From: Uliginosibacterium paludis
GTDB taxonomy: Bacteria > Pseudomonadota > Gammaproteobacteria > Burkholderiales > Rhodocyclaceae
Assembly (NCBI RefSeq): GCF_039631355.1
Contig: NZ_JBDIVF010000008.1
Span: 1 to 64,000 of the forward strand
Length of the DNA stretch: 64,000 nucleotides
Reading direction: 5' to 3'
The translations under genes and the position numbers were made by a program. This document shows positions 16,318 through 24,281 of the stretch, one piece after another. The stretch's first letter is position 1. Each line of letters opens with the position of its first letter. The notes beneath the pieces are model-generated. The model worked only from the letters and a program-made list of their open reading frames with translations, did not search any database and was not told the origin of the DNA.

Positions 16318-17760
16318 TCAGACGGTGCGACCGTAGGTATCCTCAAAACGCACGATGTCGTCTTCGCCGAGATAGGAACCGGACTGCACCTCGATGATCT
16401 CGAGCGGCACCTTGCCCGGGTTGGCCAGACGGTGAGTCGTGCCCAGCGGGATGTAGGTGGACTGGTTTTCCGACAGCAGCAGCACCTTGTCGCCGTTCGT
16501 GACTTCCGCCGTTCCGCTCACCACGATCCAGTGTTCGGCGCGATGGTGGTGCATCTGCAGCGAAAGCTTGGCGCCCGGATTCACCACGATGCGCTTGACC
16601 TGGAAGCGGCCGCCCATGTCGATGCTGTCATACCAGCCCCACGGGCGATAGACCTTGCGATGGCTCGCCGCCAGCGTCTTGCCTTCCGCCTTGATGCGAT
16701 TGACGATTTTCTTCACGTCCTGAGCGCGCCCCTTGTCAGCCACCATGATGGCGTCAGGCGTTTCGACCACGACCAGATCCTTTACGCCGACCGTTGCGAC
16801 CAGGCGACTGTGGGAAAACACGAGGCAGGACTCGGTGTCCTCGAGCATCACTTCGCCGCGCGTCACGTTGCCACCGGCATCCTTGTCACTCACTTGCCAC
16901 AGCGCATCCCATGCGCCCACATCGCTCCAGCCGGCATCCATCGGCACCACCACGGCCTCGCCCAATTCGGGATGCTCACCCAGCTTTTCCATGACTGCGT
17001 AGTCGATCGAGTCCGACGGGCAGGCACTGAAGGCGGTCTTGTCGACGCGCACGAAATCCGCGTCCCGCCCGGCCTTTTCGATGGCCACGGAGCAGGCCTG
17101 TGCAATGTCGGCGCGCAGACTTGAGAGGGCCTTCATCCAGACCGAAGCCTTCATCATGAAGATGCCGGCGTTCCACAGGTATTCGCCGCTGGCCACATAG
17201 GCTGCGGCACGCTCTGCGTCAGGCTTTTCGACAAAGGCAGACAGCTTGCGTGCCGTCTGCGCGCCCGCGCGCACTTCACCCGTGCGCAGATAACCGTAAC
17301 CGGTTTCGGGACGGTCCGGCACGATACCGAAGGTCACCAGTGCGCCTTGCTCTGCCTGTTTCAGACCTTCGGCCAGCGCAGCCTGGAAAGCCGTCACATT
17401 GGTCACGATCTGGTCTGCGGGCATCACCAGCAGCACCGGATCGGCACCGTCCTGAGCGGCCACCAGCGCGGCCAGTTGCATGGCGGGTGCGGTATTGCGG
17501 CCCACGGGCTCGAGCACGATGCGATCGGTGTGCTGACCGATCTGGCGCATCTGCTCGGCGATGATGAAACGGTATTCCTCGTTGGTCACCACGATCGGAC
17601 GGGCGATGTCCGCGCCGAAACCGTTGAGCCGAAGCGCGGTGATCTGGAGCAGGGATTCGTCGCCCGTCAGCGGCAGGAGCTGCTTCGGATAGGTTTCGCG
17701 CGATGCGGGCCAGAGACGTGTTCCAGAGCCCCCGGAAAGGATGACGGGTTGCAATGCCAT
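16318..17760 (-). CDS. manC: Mannose-1-phosphate guanylyltransferase / mannose-6-phosphate isomerase
   Basis: A bifunctional 480-residue enzyme of the ManC/CpsB/AlgA type that makes GDP-mannose for polysaccharides. The N-terminal nucleotidyltransferase domain has the GTP-binding motif GGSGTRLWPASRETYPKQ (10-27) and FVEKPDAE. The C-terminal cupin domain (about 365-480) contains RPWGWYDSID, VKRIVVNPGAKLSLQMHHHR and HWIVVSGTAEV, the isomerase metal-binding region. It is the last gene of a minus-strand sugar-nucleotide group with galE and rfbC, and a strong terminator follows it. It should support exopolysaccharide or lipopolysaccharide synthesis. Confidence 0.95.
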   Translation of the reverse strand: MALQPVILSGGSGTRLWPASRETYPKQLLPLTGDESLLQITALRLNGFGADIARPIVVTNEEYRFIIAEQMRQIGQHTDRIVLEPVGRNTAPAMQLAALVAAQDGADPVLLVMPADQIVTNVTAFQAALAEGLKQAEQGALVTFGIVPDRPETGYGYLRTGEVRAGAQTARKLSAFVEKPDAERAAAYVASGEYLWNAGIFMMKASVWMKALSSLRADIAQACSVAIEKAGRDADFVRVDKTAFSACPSDSIDYAVMEKLGEHPELGEAVVVPMDAGWSDVGAWDALWQVSDKDAGGNVTRGEVMLEDTESCLVFSHSRLVATVGVKDLVVVETPDAIMVADKGRAQDVKKIVNRIKAEGKTLAASHRKVYRPWGWYDSIDMGGRFQVKRIVVNPGAKLSLQMHHHRAEHWIVVSGTAEVTNGDKVLLLSENQSTYIPLGTTHRLANPGKVPLEIIEVQSGSYLGEDDIVRFEDTYGRTV

Positions 17761-17799
17761 GATCTGCTTCCTCTTTGTTTTATTGGATGAATGATTTGC

Positions 17800-18816
17800 T
17801 TACTGGTAACCGTCGGGATTGGCGCTTTGCCAGCGCCAGGAGTCCGCACACATTTCTGCCAGGCCGCGCTCGGCACGCCAGCCAAGCAATTCCGCGGCCA
17901 GCGCAGGGTCGGCATAGCATTGCGCCACGTCGCCGGCACGCCGGGCAACGATTTCGTAGGGCACGGGCTTGCCACTCGCGGCTTCAAACGCCCGCACGAC
18001 GTCCAGCACCGAGTAGCCCTGCCCCGTGCCCAGATTGAGTTTCAGGACGCCCTTGTTGGCCGCCAGATAATCCAGCGCTCGCACATGGCCGATCGCGAGA
18101 TCCACCACATGGATGTAGTCGCGCACGCCGGTGCCATCGGTCGTCGGGTAATCCCCGCCGAAAACCGACAGTTTCGCCCGCTTGCCGACCGCGACCTGCG
18201 AGACAAAGGGCATCAGATTGTTCGGAATACCGTTCGGATCCTCTCCGATCCGGCCTGAAGGATGGGCACCGACAGGATTGAAATAGCGCAGCAGCGCCAC
18301 TCGCCACTCGGGGTCGGCTGCAGCAAGATCGCTCAGCACGAACTCCATCATCCATTTCGTACGGCCATAGGGATTGGTCGGGCCGGTCGGGAAATCCTCG
18401 CGGATCGGCACGCTGGCCGGATCGCCATAAACAGTGGCCGACGAACTGAACACCAGGGTCTTAACGCCTGCTTCACCCATGACTTCCGCCAGGGCAACCG
18501 TACCGGCGATGTTGTTGTCGTAGTACATCAGCGGCTTGGCCACCGACTCACCGACCGCCTTCAGTGCAGCGAAATGAATCACCGCCTCGATACGGTGCTG
18601 GGCAAACACCCGACGCAGTCCGTCTCGGTCGCACACATCGACCTCGTGCACCGCCACAAGTTTGCGCCCTGCCAGCGCCTCGACCCGCCTGAGCGACTCG
18701 GGCTTGCTGTTGCAGTAATTGTCGACCACGACAACGTCATGCCCGGCCTGAAGCAGTTCAACGCAGGTGTGAGAGCCGATATAGCCCGCACCACCGGTCA
18801 CCAGCACACATGCCAT
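17800..18816 (-). CDS. galE: UDP-glucose 4-epimerase
   Basis: GalE interconverts UDP-glucose and UDP-galactose with bound NAD in the cytoplasm. The 338-residue protein starts MACVLVTGGAGYIGSH, the NAD-binding glycine motif. It has SSSATVYG and the catalytic NPYGRTK (Tyr-x3-Lys), and SGRIGEDPNGIPNNLMPF and VFGGDYPTTDGTGVRDYIHV are classic GalE segments. The frame is open upstream through rfbC, but the ATG after GAGGAGAAT is clearly the start. It lies ten bases after rfbC and 39 before manC. Confidence 0.97.
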   Translation of the reverse strand: MACVLVTGGAGYIGSHTCVELLQAGHDVVVVDNYCNSKPESLRRVEALAGRKLVAVHEVDVCDRDGLRRVFAQHRIEAVIHFAALKAVGESVAKPLMYYDNNIAGTVALAEVMGEAGVKTLVFSSSATVYGDPASVPIREDFPTGPTNPYGRTKWMMEFVLSDLAAADPEWRVALLRYFNPVGAHPSGRIGEDPNGIPNNLMPFVSQVAVGKRAKLSVFGGDYPTTDGTGVRDYIHVVDLAIGHVRALDYLAANKGVLKLNLGTGQGYSVLDVVRAFEAASGKPVPYEIVARRAGDVAQCYADPALAAELLGWRAERGLAEMCADSWRWQSANPDGYQ

Positions 18817-18826
18817 TCGATTCTCC

Positions 18827-19375
18827 TCAGGCGTAGGTTTCGCACTGCACGAAGCGCTGACCGGCCCGGTCCTTGGCCGACAGTTGCGGTTCGATGCCTT
18901 CCAGCGGCCAGGAAATGCCCACGACCGGGTCATCCCAGGCCAGACAGCGCTCATGTTCGGGCGCGTAATAGTCGGTGGTCTTGTACAGGAAGTCAGCCGT
19001 CTCGGACAGCACCACGAATCCATGGGCAAAGCCTGCCGGCACCCAGAACTGCCGATTGTTTTCAGCGGACAGTTCCACACCTTGCCACTTTCCGAAAGTA
19101 GGCGAGTTGCGCCGCATATCGACAGCCACATCCCACACACGCCCGCTGACCACCCGGACCAGTTTGCCCTGCGGCTGCTTCATCTGATAGTGCATGCCAC
19201 GAAGCACGCCGCGTGCCGAGCGGGAGTGATTGTCCTGCACGAAGTCCAGTTTCAGACCGGAGGCTTCACGAAAGACCTTCTCGTTGTAGCTCTCCATGAA
19301 AAAGCCTCGTGCGTCGCCCCAGACCTTGGGCTCGAGAATCAGCAGGCCGGGCAGTTCGCCCTGAATCACATTCAT
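18827..19375 (-). CDS. rfbC: dTDP-4-dehydrorhamnose 3,5-epimerase
   Basis: RfbC/RmlC epimerises C3 and C5 of dTDP-4-dehydro-6-deoxyglucose, the third step of dTDP-rhamnose synthesis. The 182-residue cupin protein is full length. It has ARGFFMESYNEKVF, the catalytic His in VLRGMHYQ, the Lys in GKLVRV, WVPAGFAHGFVVLS and YKTTDYYAPEHE. The partner genes rfbA, rfbB and rfbD are not in this window, so rfbC here sits with galE and manC rather than in a complete rhamnose operon. Substrate choice within the family cannot be settled from sequence alone. Confidence 0.93.
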   Translation of the reverse strand: MNVIQGELPGLLILEPKVWGDARGFFMESYNEKVFREASGLKLDFVQDNHSRSARGVLRGMHYQMKQPQGKLVRVVSGRVWDVAVDMRRNSPTFGKWQGVELSAENNRQFWVPAGFAHGFVVLSETADFLYKTTDYYAPEHERCLAWDDPVVGISWPLEGIEPQLSAKDRAGQRFVQCETYA

Positions 19376-19398
19376 CGTATTGCTCCGTCAATCAGTGC

Positions 19399-20385
19399 TC
19401 AGAAATGCCAGGGCTCCGCCATGCGGGCGACCTGGTCACGCAAGTTACCGACATGCTCCTCCCACCAGCCGCGTGTATTGAACCAAGGGAAAGCTGCGGG
19501 AAAGGCGGGGTCGTCCCAGCGGCGTGCCAGCCAGCCCGCGTAGTGAATCATGCGCAAGCTCCGCAAGGCCTCGATCAGCCCCGCCTCGCGCGGATTGAAC
19601 TCGGCAAAGTCCTCGTAGGCATCCACGAGCACACCGAGTTGTCTGCTCATCTCGGCGCGCTCGCCGCTGAGCAGCATCCAGAGATCCTGAACTGCCGGCC
19701 CGGTGCAGGCATCGTCGAAATCGACGAAATGTGGCCCGGCATCCGTCCACAGTACGTTGCCAGGATGACAGTCTCCATGCAGCGCGATGAGCCTGACACT
19801 GCCCGCCCGGTCATAGGATCGGCGCACGCCATCGAGTGCGGAAGCTACCGCCAGGGCATAGGCTTCACGCAAATCGGGCGGCAGGTGGGCGGAATCGAGC
19901 ACAAAGGCGGAAGCCTGCTCACCCCAGGTATGGACGTCCAGCGTCAGGCGGTGGCGAAAAGTCATCGATTGACCCGCCGCATGAATCCGGCCAATGAAAC
20001 GCCCGATCCAGGCAAGCACCGCGGGATCATCCAGCTCGGGTCCTCGACCGCCCCGACGCTCGAAAACGGCCAGCCGGAAACCCTCGCAATGCGCCAGGGT
20101 CGAACCATCCGGCAAAACGATGGGCGGTACAGCCGGAATCTCTGCTGCGGCCAGCGCGCGAGTGAAGGCATGCTCCTCAAGGATCGCTTCTTCGCTCCAG
20201 CGCCCCGGCCGGTAGAACTTGGCCACCACATAGCCGCCCGCATCCAGCCCGGCCTGGTACACGCGGTTTTCATAGCTGCCGAGCGCCAGCAGACGCCCGT
20301 CCGTGCGCAGGCCGGCGGCGTCGATGGCATCAAGGACGCGCTCCGGCCCCAGCGTCGCGAAGGGATGAAGGGTATCGACCTCCAT
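19399..20385 (-). CDS. srkA: Stress response kinase A (YihE/SrkA family)
   Basis: A 328-residue protein of the aminoglycoside-phosphotransferase/choline-kinase superfamily, most similar to SrkA (YihE), a Ser/Thr kinase that in E. coli counters stress-induced death. Visible elements are the N-terminal SYENRVYQ segment, VVAKFYRP with the ATP-binding Lys, the Brenner motif HGDCHPGN and the Mg-binding FVDFDDA. Its start codon overlaps the stop codon of the upstream nucleotidyltransferase gene by one base (TGATG), which suggests coupled translation. Its protein substrate is not known. Confidence 0.88.
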   Translation of the reverse strand: MEVDTLHPFATLGPERVLDAIDAAGLRTDGRLLALGSYENRVYQAGLDAGGYVVAKFYRPGRWSEEAILEEHAFTRALAAAEIPAVPPIVLPDGSTLAHCEGFRLAVFERRGGRGPELDDPAVLAWIGRFIGRIHAAGQSMTFRHRLTLDVHTWGEQASAFVLDSAHLPPDLREAYALAVASALDGVRRSYDRAGSVRLIALHGDCHPGNVLWTDAGPHFVDFDDACTGPAVQDLWMLLSGERAEMSRQLGVLVDAYEDFAEFNPREAGLIEALRSLRMIHYAGWLARRWDDPAFPAAFPWFNTRGWWEEHVGNLRDQVARMAEPWHF

Positions 20386-21488
20386 CAGCCGCGCGCATCC
20401 CCCCAGCGCAGCATGGTGCGGTCATCGCCCACGTATACCGTGTGTCCGTTGCGGTCCACGCAATAGCGGGAAGAGACCACCATCTCGGCAAAGGTCATGC
20501 CGACGCCGATCCGGGTGTATTCGAAGAGCACGCTGCGGACAACGGTTGCCCCCGCACGGATATGGCTGCCGTGGCCGATCCAGGCCGGTCCGATGATGGT
20601 GGCGCCCGGTTCGATTTTCACGCTGGAGCCGATATAGACCGGGCCGACGATATTGACCGAGTCCCAGTCGATGTGGGTGTTGAGACCGACCCACACGCCC
20701 GGCCGGATCTGCTTGCCCGGCATGTCCATCTGAGCGACTTCGCCGCGCAGCACGCGCTGCAGCACCGCCCAGTAATCGGTGACACGGCCAATGTCGATCC
20801 AGTTGAAGAAGCGTTTCTGGGCGTAGAACGGCAGGTTCTGTGCCACGAGCGCCGGGAAGAGCTCGCTGCCGATGTCATACACCTTGCCGGAGGGCACCAG
20901 ATCCAGTGCGGCGGGCTCGAAGATATAGATGCCGGTGGAGGCCAGCGTGCTCTTGGCTTCTTCGGGCGTCGGCTTCTCCTGGAAGGACTGGATGCGGCCT
21001 TCTTCGTCGGCCACCACGATGCCGTAGTTCTTCACCTCCGCCAACGGCACGTCGAGCGCGACCACGCTGGCGATCGCGCCCTTGCTGCGGTGCTCATGCA
21101 GTGCCGCACCAATGTCGAGATCAATCAGCGCATCCCCGCAAAGCACCAGGGTCGTCTGGTCGAAGAAACCGGAGTTGTCCTGGATGTGCTTCATGCCGCC
21201 GGCCGAACCGATCGGCTTGGGCAGGATGTCGCCGTGCTCGTAGGCGCCTTCATAGGAGTAGCCGATTTCCACGCCCCAGCGATGGCCATCGCCGAAATAC
21301 TCCTCGATCTTCCGGTGCATGAATGCCACGTTGATCATGATTTCCTTCACGCCATAGCGCGCGAGGTGCTCGATGATGTATTCCAGAACCGGCTTGCCGA
21401 GGATCGGAATCATCGGCTTGGGGATGTCCTTCGTGAGCGGACGCACGCGGGTACCCTGCCCCGCAGCCAGAATCATTGCCTTGGCCAT
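20385..21488 (-). CDS. NDP-sugar pyrophosphorylase with left-handed beta-helix C-terminus
   Basis: A 367-residue sugar-1-phosphate nucleotidyltransferase. The N-terminal domain begins MAKAMILAAGQGTRVRPLTK and has IPKPMIPILGKPVLEY and LVLCGDALIDLDIG. The C-terminal third (about 245-345) consists of hexapeptide-type repeats such as GPVYIGSSVKIEPGATIIGP, indicating a left-handed beta helix. This layout matches GDP-mannose or glucose-1-phosphate pyrophosphorylases, but the base and sugar cannot be assigned. The start after GGGAGAAGAG is preferred over an ATG seven codons upstream. It is translationally coupled to srkA. It differs from manC, which has a cupin instead of a beta helix. Confidence 0.88.
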   Translation of the reverse strand: MAKAMILAAGQGTRVRPLTKDIPKPMIPILGKPVLEYIIEHLARYGVKEIMINVAFMHRKIEEYFGDGHRWGVEIGYSYEGAYEHGDILPKPIGSAGGMKHIQDNSGFFDQTTLVLCGDALIDLDIGAALHEHRSKGAIASVVALDVPLAEVKNYGIVVADEEGRIQSFQEKPTPEEAKSTLASTGIYIFEPAALDLVPSGKVYDIGSELFPALVAQNLPFYAQKRFFNWIDIGRVTDYWAVLQRVLRGEVAQMDMPGKQIRPGVWVGLNTHIDWDSVNIVGPVYIGSSVKIEPGATIIGPAWIGHGSHIRAGATVVRSVLFEYTRIGVGMTFAEMVVSSRYCVDRNGHTVYVGDDRTMLRWGDARG

Positions 21489-21568
21489 TCTCTTCTCCCT
21501 GAAAATCAAGCCGCCATTGTGGCGCAGTGATGTGACATCCCGCGCCCAATTGCGTCACAAGCGCTGCT

Positions 21569-22351
21569 TCAAACTCCGCGCTGACTGATGTGATCAGCCA
21601 TGCGCACGTAATCCTGGACCGACAGCGTTTCGCCGCGCGCCTGCGGACTGATGGCGAGTGCCTCGAAATCGGCATCCGTCATCCATTCTCTCAGGGTATT
21701 CCTTAATGTTTTGCGGCGCTGCCCGAATGCGGCGGTCACGATCCTGCCAAACAGCGCTTCATCACGGCAGCAGCATTCGCTCATCGGCTTGGGCTGGAGG
21801 TAGACGATGGCAGAAGTGACCTTCGGCGCGGGACGGAAGGCGCCGGGCGGCACATCGAACAGATGGGCCATGTTGAAACGGTACTGCAGCATCACCGAGA
21901 GGCGTCCGTATTCCTCGCTGTCAGGCTCTGCCACCATGCGCTGGACGACCTCCTTCTGCAGCATGAAGGTCATGTCGCGCACGCGTTCGGCAAAGCTTGC
22001 GAAATGGAACAGCAGCGGTGTGGAGATGTTGTAGGGCAGGTTTCCGACCACACGCAGGGGTGCGGGCAGGCGCGCGAAGTCGAACTTGAGCGCATCTCCC
22101 TCGTGAATGGTGACCTGCTCGGGCGCATAGGTTTCCTTGAGCCGGGCAATCAGGTCGCGATCGATTTCCACCACGTCCAGATGGCCGCAGGCTGCCAGCA
22201 GCGGCACGGTCAGCGCGCCCAGGCCCGGACCGATCTCGACGATGTGCTGGGCAGGATCCGGCGCAATGGCCGTGATGATCTTGCGGATGATGTTGGGGTC
22301 GGACAGGAAATTCTGGCCGAAGCGCTTGCGCGCGGTATGACCTTGAGGCAT
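21569..22351 (-). CDS. rsmA: 16S rRNA dimethyladenosine transferase
   Basis: RsmA (KsgA) dimethylates the two adjacent adenosines A1518 and A1519 of 16S rRNA late in 30S assembly. The 260-residue protein starts MPQGHTARKRFGQNFLSD and has the SAM motif VEIGPGLGALT and the catalytic motif NLPYNISTPLL. The C-terminal half has FRPAPKVTSAIV and AFGQRRKTLRNTL. Upstream open frame overlaps the patatin gene and lacks family similarity. It is the distal member of lptD-surA-pdxA-rsmA, here separated from pdxA by a patatin-like gene. Confidence 0.97.
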   Translation of the reverse strand: MPQGHTARKRFGQNFLSDPNIIRKIITAIAPDPAQHIVEIGPGLGALTVPLLAACGHLDVVEIDRDLIARLKETYAPEQVTIHEGDALKFDFARLPAPLRVVGNLPYNISTPLLFHFASFAERVRDMTFMLQKEVVQRMVAEPDSEEYGRLSVMLQYRFNMAHLFDVPPGAFRPAPKVTSAIVYLQPKPMSECCCRDEALFGRIVTAAFGQRRKTLRNTLREWMTDADFEALAISPQARGETLSVQDYVRMADHISQRGV

Positions 22352-22367
22352 GGCAACCTGCACGCGG

Positions 22368-23267
22368 TTATTGGCTGCGTGCAGCGATGAGTTCCTTGAT
22401 TCGGGGGATGGCCGCGAAGCCCGCCTGCTCGCCGCGCAGGATGGCTTCATGGCGTTGCTGGAAATTGGCCGCTGGCAGGCCTTTCACATCAGGCCGGATC
22501 ACCACGTCGGCATCGCGCATTTCGAAGCTGCCCAGCGTCACGCTCATGATGGAGATCGTGTCGAGCAGCAGGTCGATCCCGCCCTGATTGGATTTTCCGG
22601 TGGGCTGCTCGGAGATATCGACCGCGATGACGATGTCGGCACCCAGCTGACGTGCGGCGCGTACCGGCACCGGACTTGTCACGCCGCCATCGACATATTC
22701 CTTGCCGCGAATCACGACCGGCGAGAACACGCCCGGTACGGCAGAGGAAGCACGCACGGCAGTGCCCGGGTTGCCACTCACGAAAACCGTAGGCTGGCCT
22801 GCAGCGAGATCGGTCGCGACGACGGCGAGGCGCCGCTTGAGGCTTTCGATGGGCTTGTTGGCCAGTTGCTGATTGATGAATTTCTCGAGCGCCTCGCCCT
22901 TGAGCAGGCCGCGGCCGAACACGCTCCAGTCGGAAAAGGAGCTTTCCTCCATCTGGAATGCCATCTTCTGCAGTGCAAAGGCATCATTGCCCGCGGCATA
23001 AAGCGCACCGACCACGCTGCCCGCACTGGTGCCGACAATGATGTCCGGGCGAATCCCCTGGGTCTCGAGCGCCTTGATGACGCCGATGTGCGCGAAACCA
23101 CGCGCCGCACCGCCCCCCAGAGCGAGCGCCACCTTGGGCGGCGCCTTGGCAACGACAGGAACAGGCACGGGCACCGGAGCGGGCGTGGGGGCAGAGACCG
23201 GTGCAATGTTGGTCGTGCAGGCGCACAGACCGAGAACGACGGCCAGCAGGCCGGTGGTTTTCTTCAT
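22368..23267 (-). CDS. Patatin-like phospholipase, probable lipoprotein
   Basis: A 299-residue serine hydrolase of the patatin/RssA group. It has the glycine-rich oxyanion loop GGGAARG at 51-57, nucleophile Ser81 in GTSAGS and catalytic Asp193 in YVDGG, so the Ser-Asp dyad is intact. The N-terminus MKKTTGLLAVVLGLCACTTN is a signal sequence. Cys17 could be lipidated, but LCAC is not an ideal lipobox. A Pro/Val/Ala-rich linker (about 24-44) follows, as in many surface lipoproteins. It is inserted between pdxA (7 bases away) and rsmA (16 bases away). Likely location is the periplasm or outer membrane; the lipid substrate is unknown. Confidence 0.88.
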   Translation of the reverse strand: MKKTTGLLAVVLGLCACTTNIAPVSAPTPAPVPVPVPVVAKAPPKVALALGGGAARGFAHIGVIKALETQGIRPDIIVGTSAGSVVGALYAAGNDAFALQKMAFQMEESSFSDWSVFGRGLLKGEALEKFINQQLANKPIESLKRRLAVVATDLAAGQPTVFVSGNPGTAVRASSAVPGVFSPVVIRGKEYVDGGVTSPVPVRAARQLGADIVIAVDISEQPTGKSNQGGIDLLLDTISIMSVTLGSFEMRDADVVIRPDVKGLPAANFQQRHEAILRGEQAGFAAIPRIKELIAARSQ

Positions 23268-23274
23268 GACAGAC

Positions 23275-24267
23275 TCACTGACGCGCCCGGATCATGGCGA
23301 GGGCGCAATCGACCGCGGCAAACAGACTGCCCGGATCGGCCTTGCCGGTGCCGGCCAGGTCAAGCGCCGTGCCATGGTCGACCGAGGTACGGATAATGGG
23401 CAGGCCCAGGGTGACATTGATGCCGCCACCAAAGGTGGCAAACTTGAGCACCGGCAGCCCCTGGTCGTGATACATCGCCAGCACGGCATCCCCCCGCGCC
23501 AGCTGGTGAGGGGTGAAGAGCGTATCCGCCGGCAGCGGGCCGATCAGCTGCATGCCTGCCGCCCGGAGCTTCTCAAGCACCGGCTGGATCACGTCAATCT
23601 CTTCACGCCCCATATGCCCGCCCTCACCGGCATGAGGATTGAGCCCCGCCACCAGAATGCGCGGAGCCGGCAGACCGAACTTGTCCCGAAGATCATCATG
23701 CAGGATGTGCAGCACCGCCTCGAGCTCCTCGGGCGTCAGGGCGGCAGGCACCCCCTTGAGCGGCAGATGCGTGCTGGCCAGCGCGACCCTCATCCACTGA
23801 CGCTCCGGACCATACTGCCCCGCCAGCATCATGACGACACGCCGGGTTGCAGTGCGCTCCGCGAGATATTCGGTATGCCCGGTAAAAGGAATCCCGGATT
23901 CGTTGATGACACTCTTCTGCACCGGAGCCGTCACCATTGCGGCGAACTCGCCGCTCAGGCAGCCATCGATGGCGAGATCCAGCGTGCGCAGCACATAGGC
24001 CGCGTTCTCGCACACCAGCTTGCCAGGCCGTGCGGGCGCGGGCAGATCGACATCCAGCACCTCGAGAACGCCCGGCGGTGTAACGGCGTCACGCCGGTAA
24101 GGCACGAAAGCAGCCTGCACTCCGGCCATCCGGGCGCGCTCGACCAGCAGCGCGTGATGGCCGATCAGGACAAAGCGGACCGGCCGGTTTGCCCTGCTCA
24201 GCGCTGCGCAGATCTCCGGGCCGACGCCGGCGGGCTCCCCCGTCGTAATCGCGATCGTGGCTTGCAT
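23275..24267 (-). CDS. pdxA: 4-hydroxythreonine-4-phosphate dehydrogenase
   Basis: PdxA oxidises 4-phosphohydroxy-L-threonine with NAD in the DXP-dependent route to pyridoxal phosphate. The 330-residue protein has ITTGEPAGVGPEI at the start and the metal-binding histidines in FTGHTEYLAERT, NPHAGEGGHMGREE and MYHDQGLPVLK. TSVDHGTALDLAGTG near the end is the family signature. It follows surA by 14 bases, as in E. coli. Confidence 0.97.
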   Translation of the reverse strand: MQATIAITTGEPAGVGPEICAALSRANRPVRFVLIGHHALLVERARMAGVQAAFVPYRRDAVTPPGVLEVLDVDLPAPARPGKLVCENAAYVLRTLDLAIDGCLSGEFAAMVTAPVQKSVINESGIPFTGHTEYLAERTATRRVVMMLAGQYGPERQWMRVALASTHLPLKGVPAALTPEELEAVLHILHDDLRDKFGLPAPRILVAGLNPHAGEGGHMGREEIDVIQPVLEKLRAAGMQLIGPLPADTLFTPHQLARGDAVLAMYHDQGLPVLKFATFGGGINVTLGLPIIRTSVDHGTALDLAGTGKADPGSLFAAVDCALAMIRARQ

Positions 24268-24281
24268 CCGGATGCCTGGGC

